Source of the DNA: Oryzias latipes
Lineage: Eukaryota; Chordata; Actinopteri; Beloniformes; Adrianichthyidae
Length of the DNA stretch: 64,000 nt
Direction: 5' to 3'
Assembly (NCBI RefSeq): GCF_002234675.1
Contig: NC_019867.2
Span: forward strand, 1,816,001-1,880,000
Part shown: positions 22,860 to 32,928 of the stretch, one piece after another
Layout: each line of letters opens with the position of its first letter
Numbering within the stretch: position 1 is the first letter of the stretch
Program-made: the position numbers and the translations under genes
Notes under the pieces: model-generated
Told to the model about the DNA's origin: nothing
What the model saw: only the letters and a program-made list of their open reading frames with translations
Database searches by the model: none

Positions 22860-24505
22860 GAGCGCCCAGCCACCCCCACACCCAGACCCCCGCCGCAGCA
22901 GCAGCGGCAGCCGGAATTCCCCCAACGCCACACGGGAACAGGCAGGGAACAACCGCCCCCCGGGCGACCAAGACCGCCACCCAGGCCAGGGCCAGCAGGG
23001 CCGCCGCAAGGCCCCCAGAGCCAGAGAGCAGGGAGGCGCAGAGGGAAAGAGAGCGCCGCCCCAGCCCAGCCAGGAAAGCAGCCCCCCGCCGCGCCGGAAG
23101 AGCCCAACGCAGGGCCCCACCGGAGAGGGACGCCCACAGCCCCAGACGAGCACCCCACCACCACCCAGGAGTTCCGGGCATCCCCCCGCCCCGACACCAG
23201 GTACGAGCCAGGACCCCCCAAGGGAGACCCGCTCCGCACTCCAGGCAGCCACCCACCCGGCCCACAGTTGGTCCAGGTAGGAGCAAGGCAGGGGCCCGCC
23301 GCCCCCGCCCAGGAGGGGGGAACCCCGGGGAAAAAAGGGCGGCCCACAAGGGGTGTTATAAATATGGCCCGACCAGGCTCGGCCATGTTGGAAGTTTGGC
23401 GGGGCCCAGCGCCCAGGGGCAAGGACCAGGACCCACCCCCCAGGGACACGAACACCCCCGGCTCAGGTGTAATATGAACCCCCCCACCGCGCGGAGAGAG
23501 CACCGCCGGGCCCTACCAAGGATCCTACATGTGTAAGGTGCAAATAAAACCGAAAGAGGGGGGGCCCACTCCATACGGCAACCATAGGAGGGGGGCCACT
23601 CCCAAGTAGCCCCCCCCCAAGGCGCATCGCAGGCTAGACCCCCCACCCCCTCACCCTAATATGAGGTTATATAAGGAAGGGGGTAAGTTGGGGACAGCTG
23701 GTAGACTGTCCCCCGGTGGTCAAACAGCCGTCCCCCAGCCCACCCCCAGCAAAGGGGCCAGGGCCACCCAGCCCAGGGGCCCACCCCCGGAGGCGCCGAC
23801 ACCCTAGGCCCGGCACCACCCACCCCACACAGAGAGAGAGGAGCCAGAAAGCGTTGCCCCCCCCCCGGAGCAAGCCCAGGCCCCCACCCCCAGACGCCGG
23901 CCCTAGAAGAGCTCTGGTCAGGCCTCGACGGGACCGAGGAGGCCAACCGGCCGAGGCAACCACTGATTGCCTCAGTGGAGACCCCGACCCGCTAGCCCCC
24001 CCGACCCGTACTAATAATGGGCCCCCCCTCCCCCCCAGAACGCCCCCCCACAGGACAGGGCCGACAAGCCCCCCACCCCACCCCACCCCAGACCCCGCAG
24101 CCGAAGCGGGTGACACCCAGAGCGACCGGGGGCCCCGAGAGGGTTGTCCCGTCCCGTCCCAGAGCCAGGGAAGGGCCGATCCCAGCCCCAGGTGCAGATG
24201 GGCAGCCCATCCGGCGCCGCTGGGCCCCCCCCACCCGAGCAGGGCCCCCCGCCAACCCCCCCCAGCACAGGCAAAGGGACCACCCCCCAAGCCAAGCCAG
24301 ACCACCACCCCACCCCCCCACCACGCACCCCCACACCCAAGCCCAGAGGACCACGCAGCGCCCCAGCCCGCCCCACCCAGGCACCGGACCCGACCCCCCG
24401 ACCAACGGAGCCCCCCACCGCCCCCGCCAGGCACCGGAAGCCCCGACCCCCACCCCAAACCACGGCAGAAGGGCAAGGAGCAGCGACGACCAAGCCCTCC
24501 ACCCC
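22860..24505 (-). other. extremely G-rich 3' UTR of the L1-like element
   Basis: On the element's sense strand this region is a long run of GGGG, GGGTGGGG and GGGGTTGG-type tracts with very few A bases; the plus strand is correspondingly C- and A-rich. Stop codons are rare, so long open frames appear on both strands but have no protein-like composition. G-rich 3' UTR tracts with quadruplex potential are known in mammalian L1. Confidence 0.75.
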
Positions 24506-27500
24506 CTAAGTCATGGAGTCAACCACAGGAGACCAGAGAGACTGAATTCTTTCAAAGTTACTTGAGCTTTGGGCTGACATTTTTTCCAAGCTGATATGAT
24601 CAAACAGCAGATTTCTGTGTTGACTTATGTTTATATTTTTCTTGTTTTTCCAATTTATTAAAATAGTTTTTTTGGCAATACAAAGAGTTATGAAAATGAT
24701 AGATGCTAATCCTTCTTCTATATCGATGGCACTCATGTCACCAAGCACACAAAGTGACGGTGAGGCAGTGATTGAAACCTTAAGCCAGACTGATAAATCG
24801 GCACATACCTGCTGCCAGAGAGCCTGGACAGGTGTGCAGAACCACAGTGCGTGCATGTAGCTGTCGGGTAGATTATTATCACAGTGCTCGCAAATGTCTG
24901 AGTTACGGAGACCCATCTTGAACATCCTCTGTCCAGTGTAGTAAATTCTGTGAAGAGTTTTGAGATGGATTAGCTGCAGATTTGGACTTTTTGTCAGTTT
25001 AAAGGTGTTTAGACAAAGTTCTGACCAAAAACTTTCATCTGTGCTGATGCTCAAATCTGCATCCCATTTTTTTGTTGGAAGGGCAATATTGTTATCTAAA
25101 TTACATAAAAGTTTGTATATTTTGGAGAGAGTTTTATTCATTGAAAAATTAATCAGAGTGGTAACTACATCTGGTAGCTTTAAATCGTCGTCTTTAATTT
25201 TATACTTTTTAGTAATACTTGATTTAAGTTGCTGATATTCCAAGAAGTTATTTATTCCATGTTTGTCTTGAAGTTCCTGGGGAGTTATGAATCTTCTATC
25301 AATAATTACGTGCTCTAGTTGTTTTATGCCCCCTGCTTGCCAAGCTGGGAAGTGAATCATTTTTTTGTTAATAAGGATGTCCGGGTTGTTCCAGATGGGT
25401 GTCATTTTGCACGGTTGAATTGATGATTTTGATATTTTGAGAAATTCCCACCAGGCTGTTAAAGTGGCATTTATATTAATGCTTTTGAAACAATCCTGTT
25501 TTTTAACTGTTTGGCTGATAAATGGAAGATCTGACAGGTTGATCTTTCCACATAACGCCTGTTCCAAGTCTAACCATGAGTTGGTTTCTGGATTATTTTT
25601 TAACCATTTTAAGATATATTGTAATCTATTTGCAAGAAAGTATTTGTGGAAATTAGGTAGTTCTAATCCTCCACAGCTTTTTGCAGATTTTAAAGTTTTT
25701 AGACTAATTCTTGCAGGTTTGTTGTTCCATAGAAAGCTTGATATGGATGAGTCTAATGTTTTGAACCATTTTAATGGCGGTTGTGTGGGAATCATTGAGA
25801 AAAGATAATTAACTTTGGGTAAGATTTTCATTTTAACCGTGGCTACCTTGCCCATAAGGGACAGAGGCAGGTTGGTCCAGCGTGTTAGATCGTCCTGTAT
25901 GCTTTTCAGTAATGGGGTGTGGTTTAGCTGCACCAGTTCTGATAGTTTGGGGGAAAAGTAGATACCCAGATATTTGATATTTCCTGTTTTAACTGGAATT
26001 GTGAGTCTTTGTTCCATATTCCTGTTGAGTGGTAATAAAACAGACTTATTCCAGTTAATGGAATAGTCTGATATGGAGGAGAATTCATTTATGATCATTG
26101 CTGTTTCATTTACAGAATGTAAATTCCTTAAAAACAGTAATATGTCATCCGCATAAAGACTAATTTTATGATGGCTGTATTTGGTTTTTATTCCTATAAT
26201 GCTCTCATTCTGTCTTATTGCTGCAGCTAAAGGCTCAATGAATATAGCAAAAAGAGTAGGAGAGAGTGGGCAGCCCTGTCTGGTTCCTCTTCCAAGAAAA
26301 AACCTGTTTGAAGTCTGTTTATTAGTTCTAACTGATGCATTGGGGTTGTGATATAATATTTTGATCCAATTGATGAATGCTTCTCCAAAACCAAACTTAT
26401 GGAGGGCAGCAATAAGGAACTTCCAATTAACTCTGTCAAAGGCTTTTTCAGCATCCAGCGTTAGTACCGTCATTTCCTGGTTTTCAATGGTGGCAAAGTC
26501 TATTATATTAACTAGTCTACGGACATTATCATCCGAGTGTCTGCCTTTGATGAATCCAGTCTGGTCGAAGTGAATTATGTGAGGAGTGATTTTTTCTATT
26601 CTCTGTGCTAGTGCTTTGCAGATAATTTTTACATCTGCATTGATTAGAGAAATAGGGCGATAGCTTGAAGGACTAGTGGGATCTTTGTCTGGTTTTAGAA
26701 GAAGAATTATGTTGGCTGAGTTCATGTTAGGTGGCATTGATTGGCTCTCATTAATAGATGTGACAGTTTTATAAAATGTTGGTGCCAGTTGTTCCCAGAA
26801 TTCTTTATAAAACTCAGCAGGAAAGCCGTCAGGCCCTGGTGCTTTACCATTGGGCATAAGTAACAGAGCTTCATGAAGTTCAGACAACGAGAGCGGAGAA
26901 TCTAAGTTTGTGATTTGATCCTCATTTAGCCTGGGTAGGTTTACATTATTAAGAAATGAGTCAATACTTTGCTCTGACGGATTGATCTGCGGTGTGTACA
27001 GGTTTTTATAAAAGTTTTCAAATGCGTTATTAATTTTGACCGGGTCATGGGTGACATTTCCTGTTTGGTCCATAATAGAGGTGATTGATGATTTTTCTCT
27101 ATTAATTTTAATCTGATTAGCCAGAAATTTGCCATATTTATTAGAGTTTTCAAATCTTTCAAGTCGTAGCCTTTGTATTTGAAATTGTGTTTGTTTATTA
27201 ATGATGTCATTTAACTGCAGCTTTAAATTTTTCAGATCTCCCAGAATGTGTTCCTGTGCAGAAGCAGCATAAGCAGTCTCCAGGGTTTTGATTTTATTTT
27301 CTAATTCTAATAAATCTGCTTTCTCTTTGCGTTTTTTGTGCGTTGAATAAGAAATGATTTTCCCTCTCATGACTGCCTTTGCTGTTTCCCAAAGAACGCA
27401 CGGTGGGATGTCTGGAGTATTGTTGAAGTCTAAGAAAGTTGCCCACTCTTTTTTAAAGAATTCAATAAATTCCTGGTCCTTTAACAGAGACGTATTAAAC

Positions 27501-28249
27501 CTCCAGGTTGTACCAGAGGGTGTGGATTTTTCCCTAGAAATGTTTACAGAGACTGGTGCATGATCACTGATAATAATTGGATGGATATTGGAGCTTTGAA
27601 TATTTTTTAAAAGAGAGTTACTGATTAATAAATAATCTAAACGAGAGTGTGAATGATGAACTGGAGAGAAAAAGGTGAACCCTTTAGTGTTTGGGTGACA
27701 TGAGCGCCAAGCGTCGCAGAGACCCAGATCATTCATGTACTGCTTTAGAATACTTGCAGATCGCCATGTACGCTGATTTGCTGCTGTGCTGAGTCTGTCA
27801 AGTTCAGGGTCCAAAACAAGGTTGAAGTCTCCTCCTATAATGATTGTGGAGTCAGAGTGAACTGAGAGTGAGGTGAAGAATCTGTGAAAGAAGGAAGAGT
27901 CGTCAACATTAGGGCCATAAACACTCGCTATACAAAAGTCCTTATTCTGAATGGATATATTAATGATTACAAATCTGCCTTCTGGGTCAGTAACTGTATC
28001 CTTATGAGTAAAATTAAGATTTTTATTAATTAAAACAGCAACTCCTCGTTGTTTGGAGTTGTAACTGGCAGAGTATATAACTGGAAATTGTAAGCAGCAC
28101 ATAAGGTGATTCAAAGAATTCGATAAATGGGTCTCCTGCAGTAGAGCTATATCTGCTTTTAGACCATCCAGGTGATTTAACACTTTCAGTCTCTTTGGCT
28201 CAGAGCCAAGTCCACGCACATTCCAGCTAACGATGTTAAGACTGTTCAT
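24506..28249 (-). CDS. L1-like ORF2: endonuclease and reverse transcriptase
   Basis: An uninterrupted 1247-codon frame. Residues 1-240 are an APE-type endonuclease (N10 in SWNVRG, E39 in LLQETH, SVYGPN, GGDFN, SRLDYLL, and SDHAPV near 227). The reverse transcriptase follows: KAPGPDGFPAEFYK, SYRPISLIN, FDQTGFIKGR, LTLDAEKAFDRV, RGTRQGCPLSPTLF and the catalytic YADD near residue 698. Near the C terminus is a Cys/His cluster, CEHC..H..C (about 1116-1135). Together these nick the target DNA and copy the element's RNA at the break. Length and order fit the L1 clade (Swimmer/Tx1-like relatives in fish). No stop or frameshift is seen, so the protein could be active, although this copy lacks a full ORF1 and 5' promoter. 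Confidence 0.95.
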   Translation of the reverse strand: MNSLNIVSWNVRGLGSEPKRLKVLNHLDGLKADIALLQETHLSNSLNHLMCCLQFPVIYSASYNSKQRGVAVLINKNLNFTHKDTVTDPEGRFVIINISIQNKDFCIASVYGPNVDDSSFFHRFFTSLSVHSDSTIIIGGDFNLVLDPELDRLSTAANQRTWRSASILKQYMNDLGLCDAWRSCHPNTKGFTFFSPVHHSHSRLDYLLISNSLLKNIQSSNIHPIIISDHAPVSVNISREKSTPSGTTWRFNTSLLKDQEFIEFFKKEWATFLDFNNTPDIPPCVLWETAKAVMRGKIISYSTHKKRKEKADLLELENKIKTLETAYAASAQEHILGDLKNLKLQLNDIINKQTQFQIQRLRLERFENSNKYGKFLANQIKINREKSSITSIMDQTGNVTHDPVKINNAFENFYKNLYTPQINPSEQSIDSFLNNVNLPRLNEDQITNLDSPLSLSELHEALLLMPNGKAPGPDGFPAEFYKEFWEQLAPTFYKTVTSINESQSMPPNMNSANIILLLKPDKDPTSPSSYRPISLINADVKIICKALAQRIEKITPHIIHFDQTGFIKGRHSDDNVRRLVNIIDFATIENQEMTVLTLDAEKAFDRVNWKFLIAALHKFGFGEAFINWIKILYHNPNASVRTNKQTSNRFFLGRGTRQGCPLSPTLFAIFIEPLAAAIRQNESIIGIKTKYSHHKISLYADDILLFLRNLHSVNETAMIINEFSSISDYSINWNKSVLLPLNRNMEQRLTIPVKTGNIKYLGIYFSPKLSELVQLNHTPLLKSIQDDLTRWTNLPLSLMGKVATVKMKILPKVNYLFSMIPTQPPLKWFKTLDSSISSFLWNNKPARISLKTLKSAKSCGGLELPNFHKYFLANRLQYILKWLKNNPETNSWLDLEQALCGKINLSDLPFISQTVKKQDCFKSININATLTAWWEFLKISKSSIQPCKMTPIWNNPDILINKKMIHFPAWQAGGIKQLEHVIIDRRFITPQELQDKHGINNFLEYQQLKSSITKKYKIKDDDLKLPDVVTTLINFSMNKTLSKIYKLLCNLDNNIALPTKKWDADLSISTDESFWSELCLNTFKLTKSPNLQLIHLKTLHRIYYTGQRMFKMGLRNSDICEHCDNNLPDSYMHALWFCTPVQALWQQVCADLSVWLKVSITASPSLCVLGDMSAIDIEEGLASIIFITLCIAKKTILINWKNKKNINISQHRNLLFDHISLEKMSAQSSSNFERIQSLWSPVVDSMT

Positions 28250-28774
28250 AACTGCTCTGACTGAAAAGGTGTAAAGCTAAGTAGTGCTTGTGTACCAGTC
28301 CGTGTGCGCGTGCCCGCATTGAGAAGCGCTGTGCGCGTGAACGTTTTCTGGCTATGTGAGCTGCGTGTCGCGTGCGTCCTATGAGAGCCTGTGTGAGGTG
28401 ATTGCAGTATGTCGGCGTGTGTGTGCGGGATCGCATGTGCACGCCCGTGTGTGCGCTTGTGTGTGTGCGCGCCCGTTCCGTGCATAAATAAATACTTACC
28501 GAGGATGAGTTGCTTCCAGGTGATTTACATATAATGAGGGGGGAGAGGGGGGGAGGAGAGTATAGGAAAGAAAAAAAGAGATAGAAGGGAAAACGAAAAC
28601 AACAACAAAACAACAATAGAAACATCAGTGGGACTGAGGTGAAGAAGAAAAAAAAGACTGTTTTCCTGAGATCGAGGTGTGGATTATTGATGATCCGGTT
28701 TTCCATTCATTGAAGTAAGTTTAGCGGGTTTCTTCTGGGCAGCGCAGATGTTCTCAGCGCGGATCTGAAAGCCT

Positions 28775-29035
28775 TCAGCACAGCCAGGGGGTGATCTCCG
28801 GGTCCCGGAACAGCCGGCCGTCCACGTAAAGTTTGTCAACGGCCACAATCTTTCTCGAACCAGCAGCAAGATGCTTCCTCCTCAGCGGGAACAGGATCTT
28901 CCTTCTGCGGAGGATTTCTGCCGGGAACTGGTCATTCACGCTGTAATGCGTGCCTCTCAGTTCCCGTCCGCGGCCCTTCACCAACTCCTTCTGTTTGAAA
29001 TGTTCGAATTTAGCCACAATAGGACGCGGGCGCTG
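28775..29035 (-). pseudogene. L1-like ORF1, C-terminal fragment
   Basis: About 86 codons: RPRPIVAKFEHFKQKELV, RELRGTHYSVNDQFP, EILRRRKILFPLRR, VVAVDKLYVDG-type ending. This is the C-terminal domain of the L1 ORF1 RNA-binding protein, which coats the element RNA. The N-terminal coiled coil and RRM are missing because the insertion is 5'-truncated at 29037. Confidence 0.85.
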
Positions 29036-29037
29036 TC

Positions 29038-29345
29038 GTTCATTCTTTCCTTAATACGGATCGATTGTCCTGTCCTCTGTGCAGAAAAGCCCCACATCAT
29101 GATGTTTCCACCCCCGTGCTTCACACTGGTCATAGTGTTATTGGGATGCAGCCCAGCATTCATCCTCCTCCAAACACAGCAAGAGGTGGCGTTTACGCCA
29201 CAGAGTTCATTCCCTTTGCTCTCCTCTGACCCCATGACCTTCTTCCAGTCCTCCTCTGGATCATCCAGGCGGTCTCTGGAGAACTTCAGCCAGAACCGGA
29301 CATGTGCTGGTTGAAGCAGGGGGACCTTTGGAGCATGACGACGTT
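29038..29345 (-). pseudogene. Tc1-like transposase fragment
   Basis: The minus strand reads VRFWLKFSRDRLDDPEEDWK, KVMGSEESKGN, CCVWRRMNAGLHPNN and VKHGGGNIMMWGFSAQRTGQ, the central catalytic region of Tc1 transposases (the DES and KHGGGS.MVWG blocks). Substitutions such as MGSEES for the usual WSDES show it is inactive. The L1-like element interrupts it at the sequence coding RIKERMN. Confidence 0.85.
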
Positions 29346-31205
29346 GTGTGTCACCATGGTAACCCTTGTTACTGTTGTATTTTCCTCAGTTAAACCTTGT
29401 CTAAATGCGTGGATCGTTTTTAGACCTCAGAAAAAGCCTTATCAAGATTCATCAAGTAGGGAAACTCAGAATGTTTTTGAGTCTCTCAGACAGAGAGAGC
29501 GGAGCCGTCCGCGTGCAGAAAAAAAGGCTTTCCACAAACGATTCTGCTCAAAACGTCGCCGCCGCCTCCACACCAGACAAAAGCCTCACCGCTGCCGGGT
29601 CTGTCAAAATGCTTTTAGCTGAAGAGTCATCTGTGTGAGCACCACCCTGCAAAAGGCCTCTCCACATGGGAACCTGCTGATTTGAAAGATCAGATGAAGT
29701 TCTGCAGAGGATCCACAGGATTTAAGATCCAGGAGATCTTCAAACATTTTAATCTGTGGACCAGATCTGATCTGATCTGATCTGATCTGGTCCACATCAC
29801 CTAAAAACTGATCAGGATGTGAGAACTTGGGACATCCGTCCTGATCTTCCATTGAGAAAACTGTTGTCCTCCTCGGTGGATGACAACGGCTGCTGCAGAT
29901 TTCCTGACGTTGTGCCATCCCAGCCAACCAAGCAGGTGCATTATGGGATGCCCGAAAATCTTCTTTAACAAAATAATCTGATGAACTCCTAATAGGGTCA
30001 AGGCCGGACACGTGCAGCAATAACACCCTCCAAACTCGACTAATTTTACCTACACCTGGAACCTTTTACCTGTATTCGGTTCTATTAATGTTCACTTTCC
30101 TTTTTTCACATTTTGCATTTTTTTTTTTTTACAGGGTACTACTATTGTATGTATAAATTATTGGGGAGTCAAACAGCTTTTAAGCATTTCATTGCATTGA
30201 TACTCCATCTGACAAACAAAGCTTCATCATTCATTCATTCATTCATGAGAAGAAGCTTTTATTATGAGGAAGGAGATCAAACTTTAAACAAAAATATTTA
30301 GAAAATGTCCGATTTAAATGGCAGCGCAGTTCCTTAAAAAGCTATGCATTTCACTGCATATTATACTATATATGTATGTGACAAATAACATTTAAATTGG
30401 AAAATAATTTAATCTAAAATTAGATTTTTTTAAGTCTAGCATCTAAAATGTCAGAGAGGAGTTCTTCAATAGTCCACAAACTGGCGCTGCAGCACAAAAA
30501 TTGACTCATTTCAATTCAATTTTATTCATATCACCCAAAATCACAGCCACCTTCATCTCAATGGGCTTCGTATTTGGTAAGACTCACTTATCAAAATGAT
30601 TTATTCAGAGACAAAGAAATGTGTTTGTTTGGTTTTTAAGTCTAGTTTTGCTTTCCCCCCCCTCTGATAATTATATAACTCATAACTCTTATGCTTTTAT
30701 TATTTTGCGTGGACACATTCTACACGTCACAACATTCTTTTTTTCTCTTTAGGTGACCTCACAGAAAAACATCACAGAGGAGAAAATCAGTTTTAAATAA
30801 CAGAACACTGCCCCCATGTGGACAGAAGCGTTTACTGCAACCACAGAGTACGATGGCACGTGCATGTTAAACAGTAAACAGAGTACATAAGGACATTTCA
30901 GCCTGTTAGGATCTAATAAATGTTTTTTTATCAAAAGAAAAAGGTACATTCATCAGAGTGTATAAGGCGTGTCGCTGTGTTTTTCAGCTTTGCAAGAATT
31001 TCACTTTAAAATTTGCGCTGATTTGTGTGGTTTTTACTTAAATGTATGTATTACTTTTGTTTAAACATGTATTTAAAAAAAATGTTATGCAGCAAAATAT
31101 TGAAGTCAAAGGATTCTCACAAAACACCTGAAAATGTTGCTTTTTTCCACGCTGGTTCTGCAGGTTAGTAAAGTCCGATCTGATGGGGGTTTCTCCTTCA
31201 TCGTT
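29346..31205. other. intergenic DNA
   Basis: No supportable gene. A possible degraded C2H2 zinc-finger piece (HTRQKPHRCRVCQNAF) lies on the plus strand at about 29565-29622 and is followed by a stop. A GATCT pentanucleotide array lies at 29762-29790, and a common fish CAATTCAATTTTATT repeat tail at about 30508-30550. Confidence 0.45.
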
Positions 31206-32928
31206 TCATTTGGTGGTGATGGCGACTCCCTTCTTCACCCAGGCGTTGCTGTTCAGCAGAGACAGCATGAAGCGCGCCACGTCTCCCCTCCCGACGGCAC
31301 TGCGGGGGGGCTGGTTGTTGCTTTCGGGCACAAAGTATCCCTCGTGGGTCAGAAACTCCTGAGCTGCAGAGATGGATGTGATCAGAAACACCCTTCAAAG
31401 CTTTGAGAAGCTCCGCAGCCCCCCGCTCACCTGTAGCAGGCAGGTTCTTGAGGCCGGGAGGCCGGACCACGGTCCAGTTGATGTCCTGGGTCTTTGCCAG
31501 CGACTGCTCCATCTCGTACATGTTGCTGAGGACGCTTCTGATCATGGGCAGCAGGAGGAACCGGATCAGGTACGACGACTGGGTCCCAGAGTTTGCTGAC
31601 CAACAGGATGCAGGTTTTAACATTTGGTTCGGGAGAATCGTCGCTCAAGCAGAAACTAAAGGACTCAAACTCAATGCTCTGGAATTGTGTGGATTTCCTC
31701 CTCAGAACCGGTTTGTCCTTCATCAAAGGGTTCGGTCTCGGTAGCAGCACAGTCGGCCGGTTTCGCTCGCCATGACTAAACTTCTGAGTGGTGTTTATTT
31801 AATTTTAAGCCTGAGTGTCTCCAGCATTTCAGAGGTTTGGTATTTTTCCACATGGACGACGACATCTAAGTCTACACGTGCTGCGAACCCGCAGGTAGAA
31901 GGGGGAGTGGTCTGTCGGTCCACTGAACAGGTAAGATACAGGAAGTATGAACCGGTGCATCTAAAAACATTTCTCACTTTTAAATTTGGAGAAGGTAAAA
32001 ACTTGAGGAGCAAAAAGGAACATTTGTTTGCAGCTAGAGTTTTTTGGTTCCAACAGGAAACATCTGGAGGAATAAGAAGGAGGTGATCTCCACGTCACCT
32101 CCAGCTAATCCAATCCAAAACTCGTAGAAAATGCACTTTTTACTCGCCACTCTCGTCTTTCAGCGCATTTAGGAAGATTATCGTGACAAATGTGAAATAC
32201 TTTGTGTTTTCTTTCTCGGGTTCCGTTTCTCCAAACACTTGAATCTCTTCAGGGGGAAAAAATGGGCGCCAAAAGCTGAGAGAGGAGAGTTGAGAACAGA
32301 GCCTTCACTTACGCTCCGTGTACCAGGAGGTCATGGCGATGAGGCGGCTGACACGGGCCTCTCGCATGGCGCTGACCACCGCGGCCATAGACATGGTGTA
32401 GCCCGTCACCCCGGAGAAGAAGGAGGCGGGGAAACCGAGGCAGGACATGACCACATCCTGGTCTTTGAAATGATCCTTGAGGCTTTCGGCGGCGAAAATA
32501 TCCGCCTTCACCACCTAAAGGCCCGGAGATCATCCCACCAAAAACAAAAAAGTGAAACTGGAACTACTTTCAGCTGCGGATTAAGACACGGTTTGTGCTT
32601 TTTGTCGGATTTGAGCTTCTAATCTGTGAACAAGAGCAAATTAGTGCCTGAGGTTCGCTCATCAGTGGTTGGCGTTTGGTAAAACGTCGCCACATTTCCA
32701 TCAGACGGTTCATAACACAGGAACACACGCAGGACGCCGTTCCACGGCCGCCGTGAGGAACAGCGCCCCACACCTTTGAACCTGCTTTATTACCTTCAGA
32801 TTGTCATTGTGCACGGCGAGCTTGGCCGGGTTCCTGACGATGGCGGTGACGGTGTGACCTTGTTCCAGCGCCTGTTTGATCAGGAACTGTCCGGTCTGCC
32901 CGGTGGCTCCGAGCACGGCGATCTTCAT
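31206..32928 (-). CDS. NAD(P)-binding reductase, BLVRB/flavin reductase-like
   Basis: Four exons join in phase to a complete 219-residue protein: 32928-32794, 32514-32313, 31595-31431 and 31363-31206. It starts MKIAVLGATGQTG, a Rossmann dinucleotide-binding loop (GxxGxxG), followed by AIVRNPAKL, which suits NADP. VKADIF and DVVMSCLGFP follow, then IAMTSWYTE in the place of the catalytic-loop serine of atypical short-chain dehydrogenases, then WTVVRPPGL and a C-terminal GRGDVARFMLSLLN. Size and order are close to biliverdin reductase B/flavin reductase (about 206 residues), but the sequence is diverged, so it is probably a fish paralogue in the same SDR-a family. A cytosolic enzyme is expected, since there is no signal peptide. 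The substrate is unknown. All splice sites are GT-AG. Confidence 0.88.

Larger units (their letters stand above)
22228..29037 (-). mobile_element. L1-like LINE, 6.8 kb, with poly(A) tail and target-site duplication
   Basis: The minus-strand order is ORF1 C-terminal part (29035-28775), a 525-bp spacer, intact ORF2 (28249-24506), a 2.25-kb 3' UTR and a poly(A) of 26 bases (poly(T) at 22228-22253 on the plus strand). GTTCATTCTTTCC flanks both ends (22215-22227 and 29038-29050; two further T bases are ambiguous). The copy is 5'-truncated inside ORF1. The right flank is a Tc1 transposase relic whose frame would continue across the target site as RIKERMNG, so the LINE probably landed in an old Tc1 copy. 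The intact ORF2 and near-perfect duplication indicate a young insertion. Confidence 0.93.

Noticed and set aside
22806..24594. Long open frames on both strands (up to 292 codons) in the C-rich region
   Set aside because: Composition is almost only P, G, R, S, T and A. Frames overlap on both strands and exist because stop codons are rare in this G/C-skewed LINE 3' UTR.
29536..29622. C2H2 zinc finger (HTRQKPHRCRVCQNAF)
   Set aside because: Only one partial finger, linker altered (RQKP), followed by a stop, and no neighbouring fingers. At most a relic.
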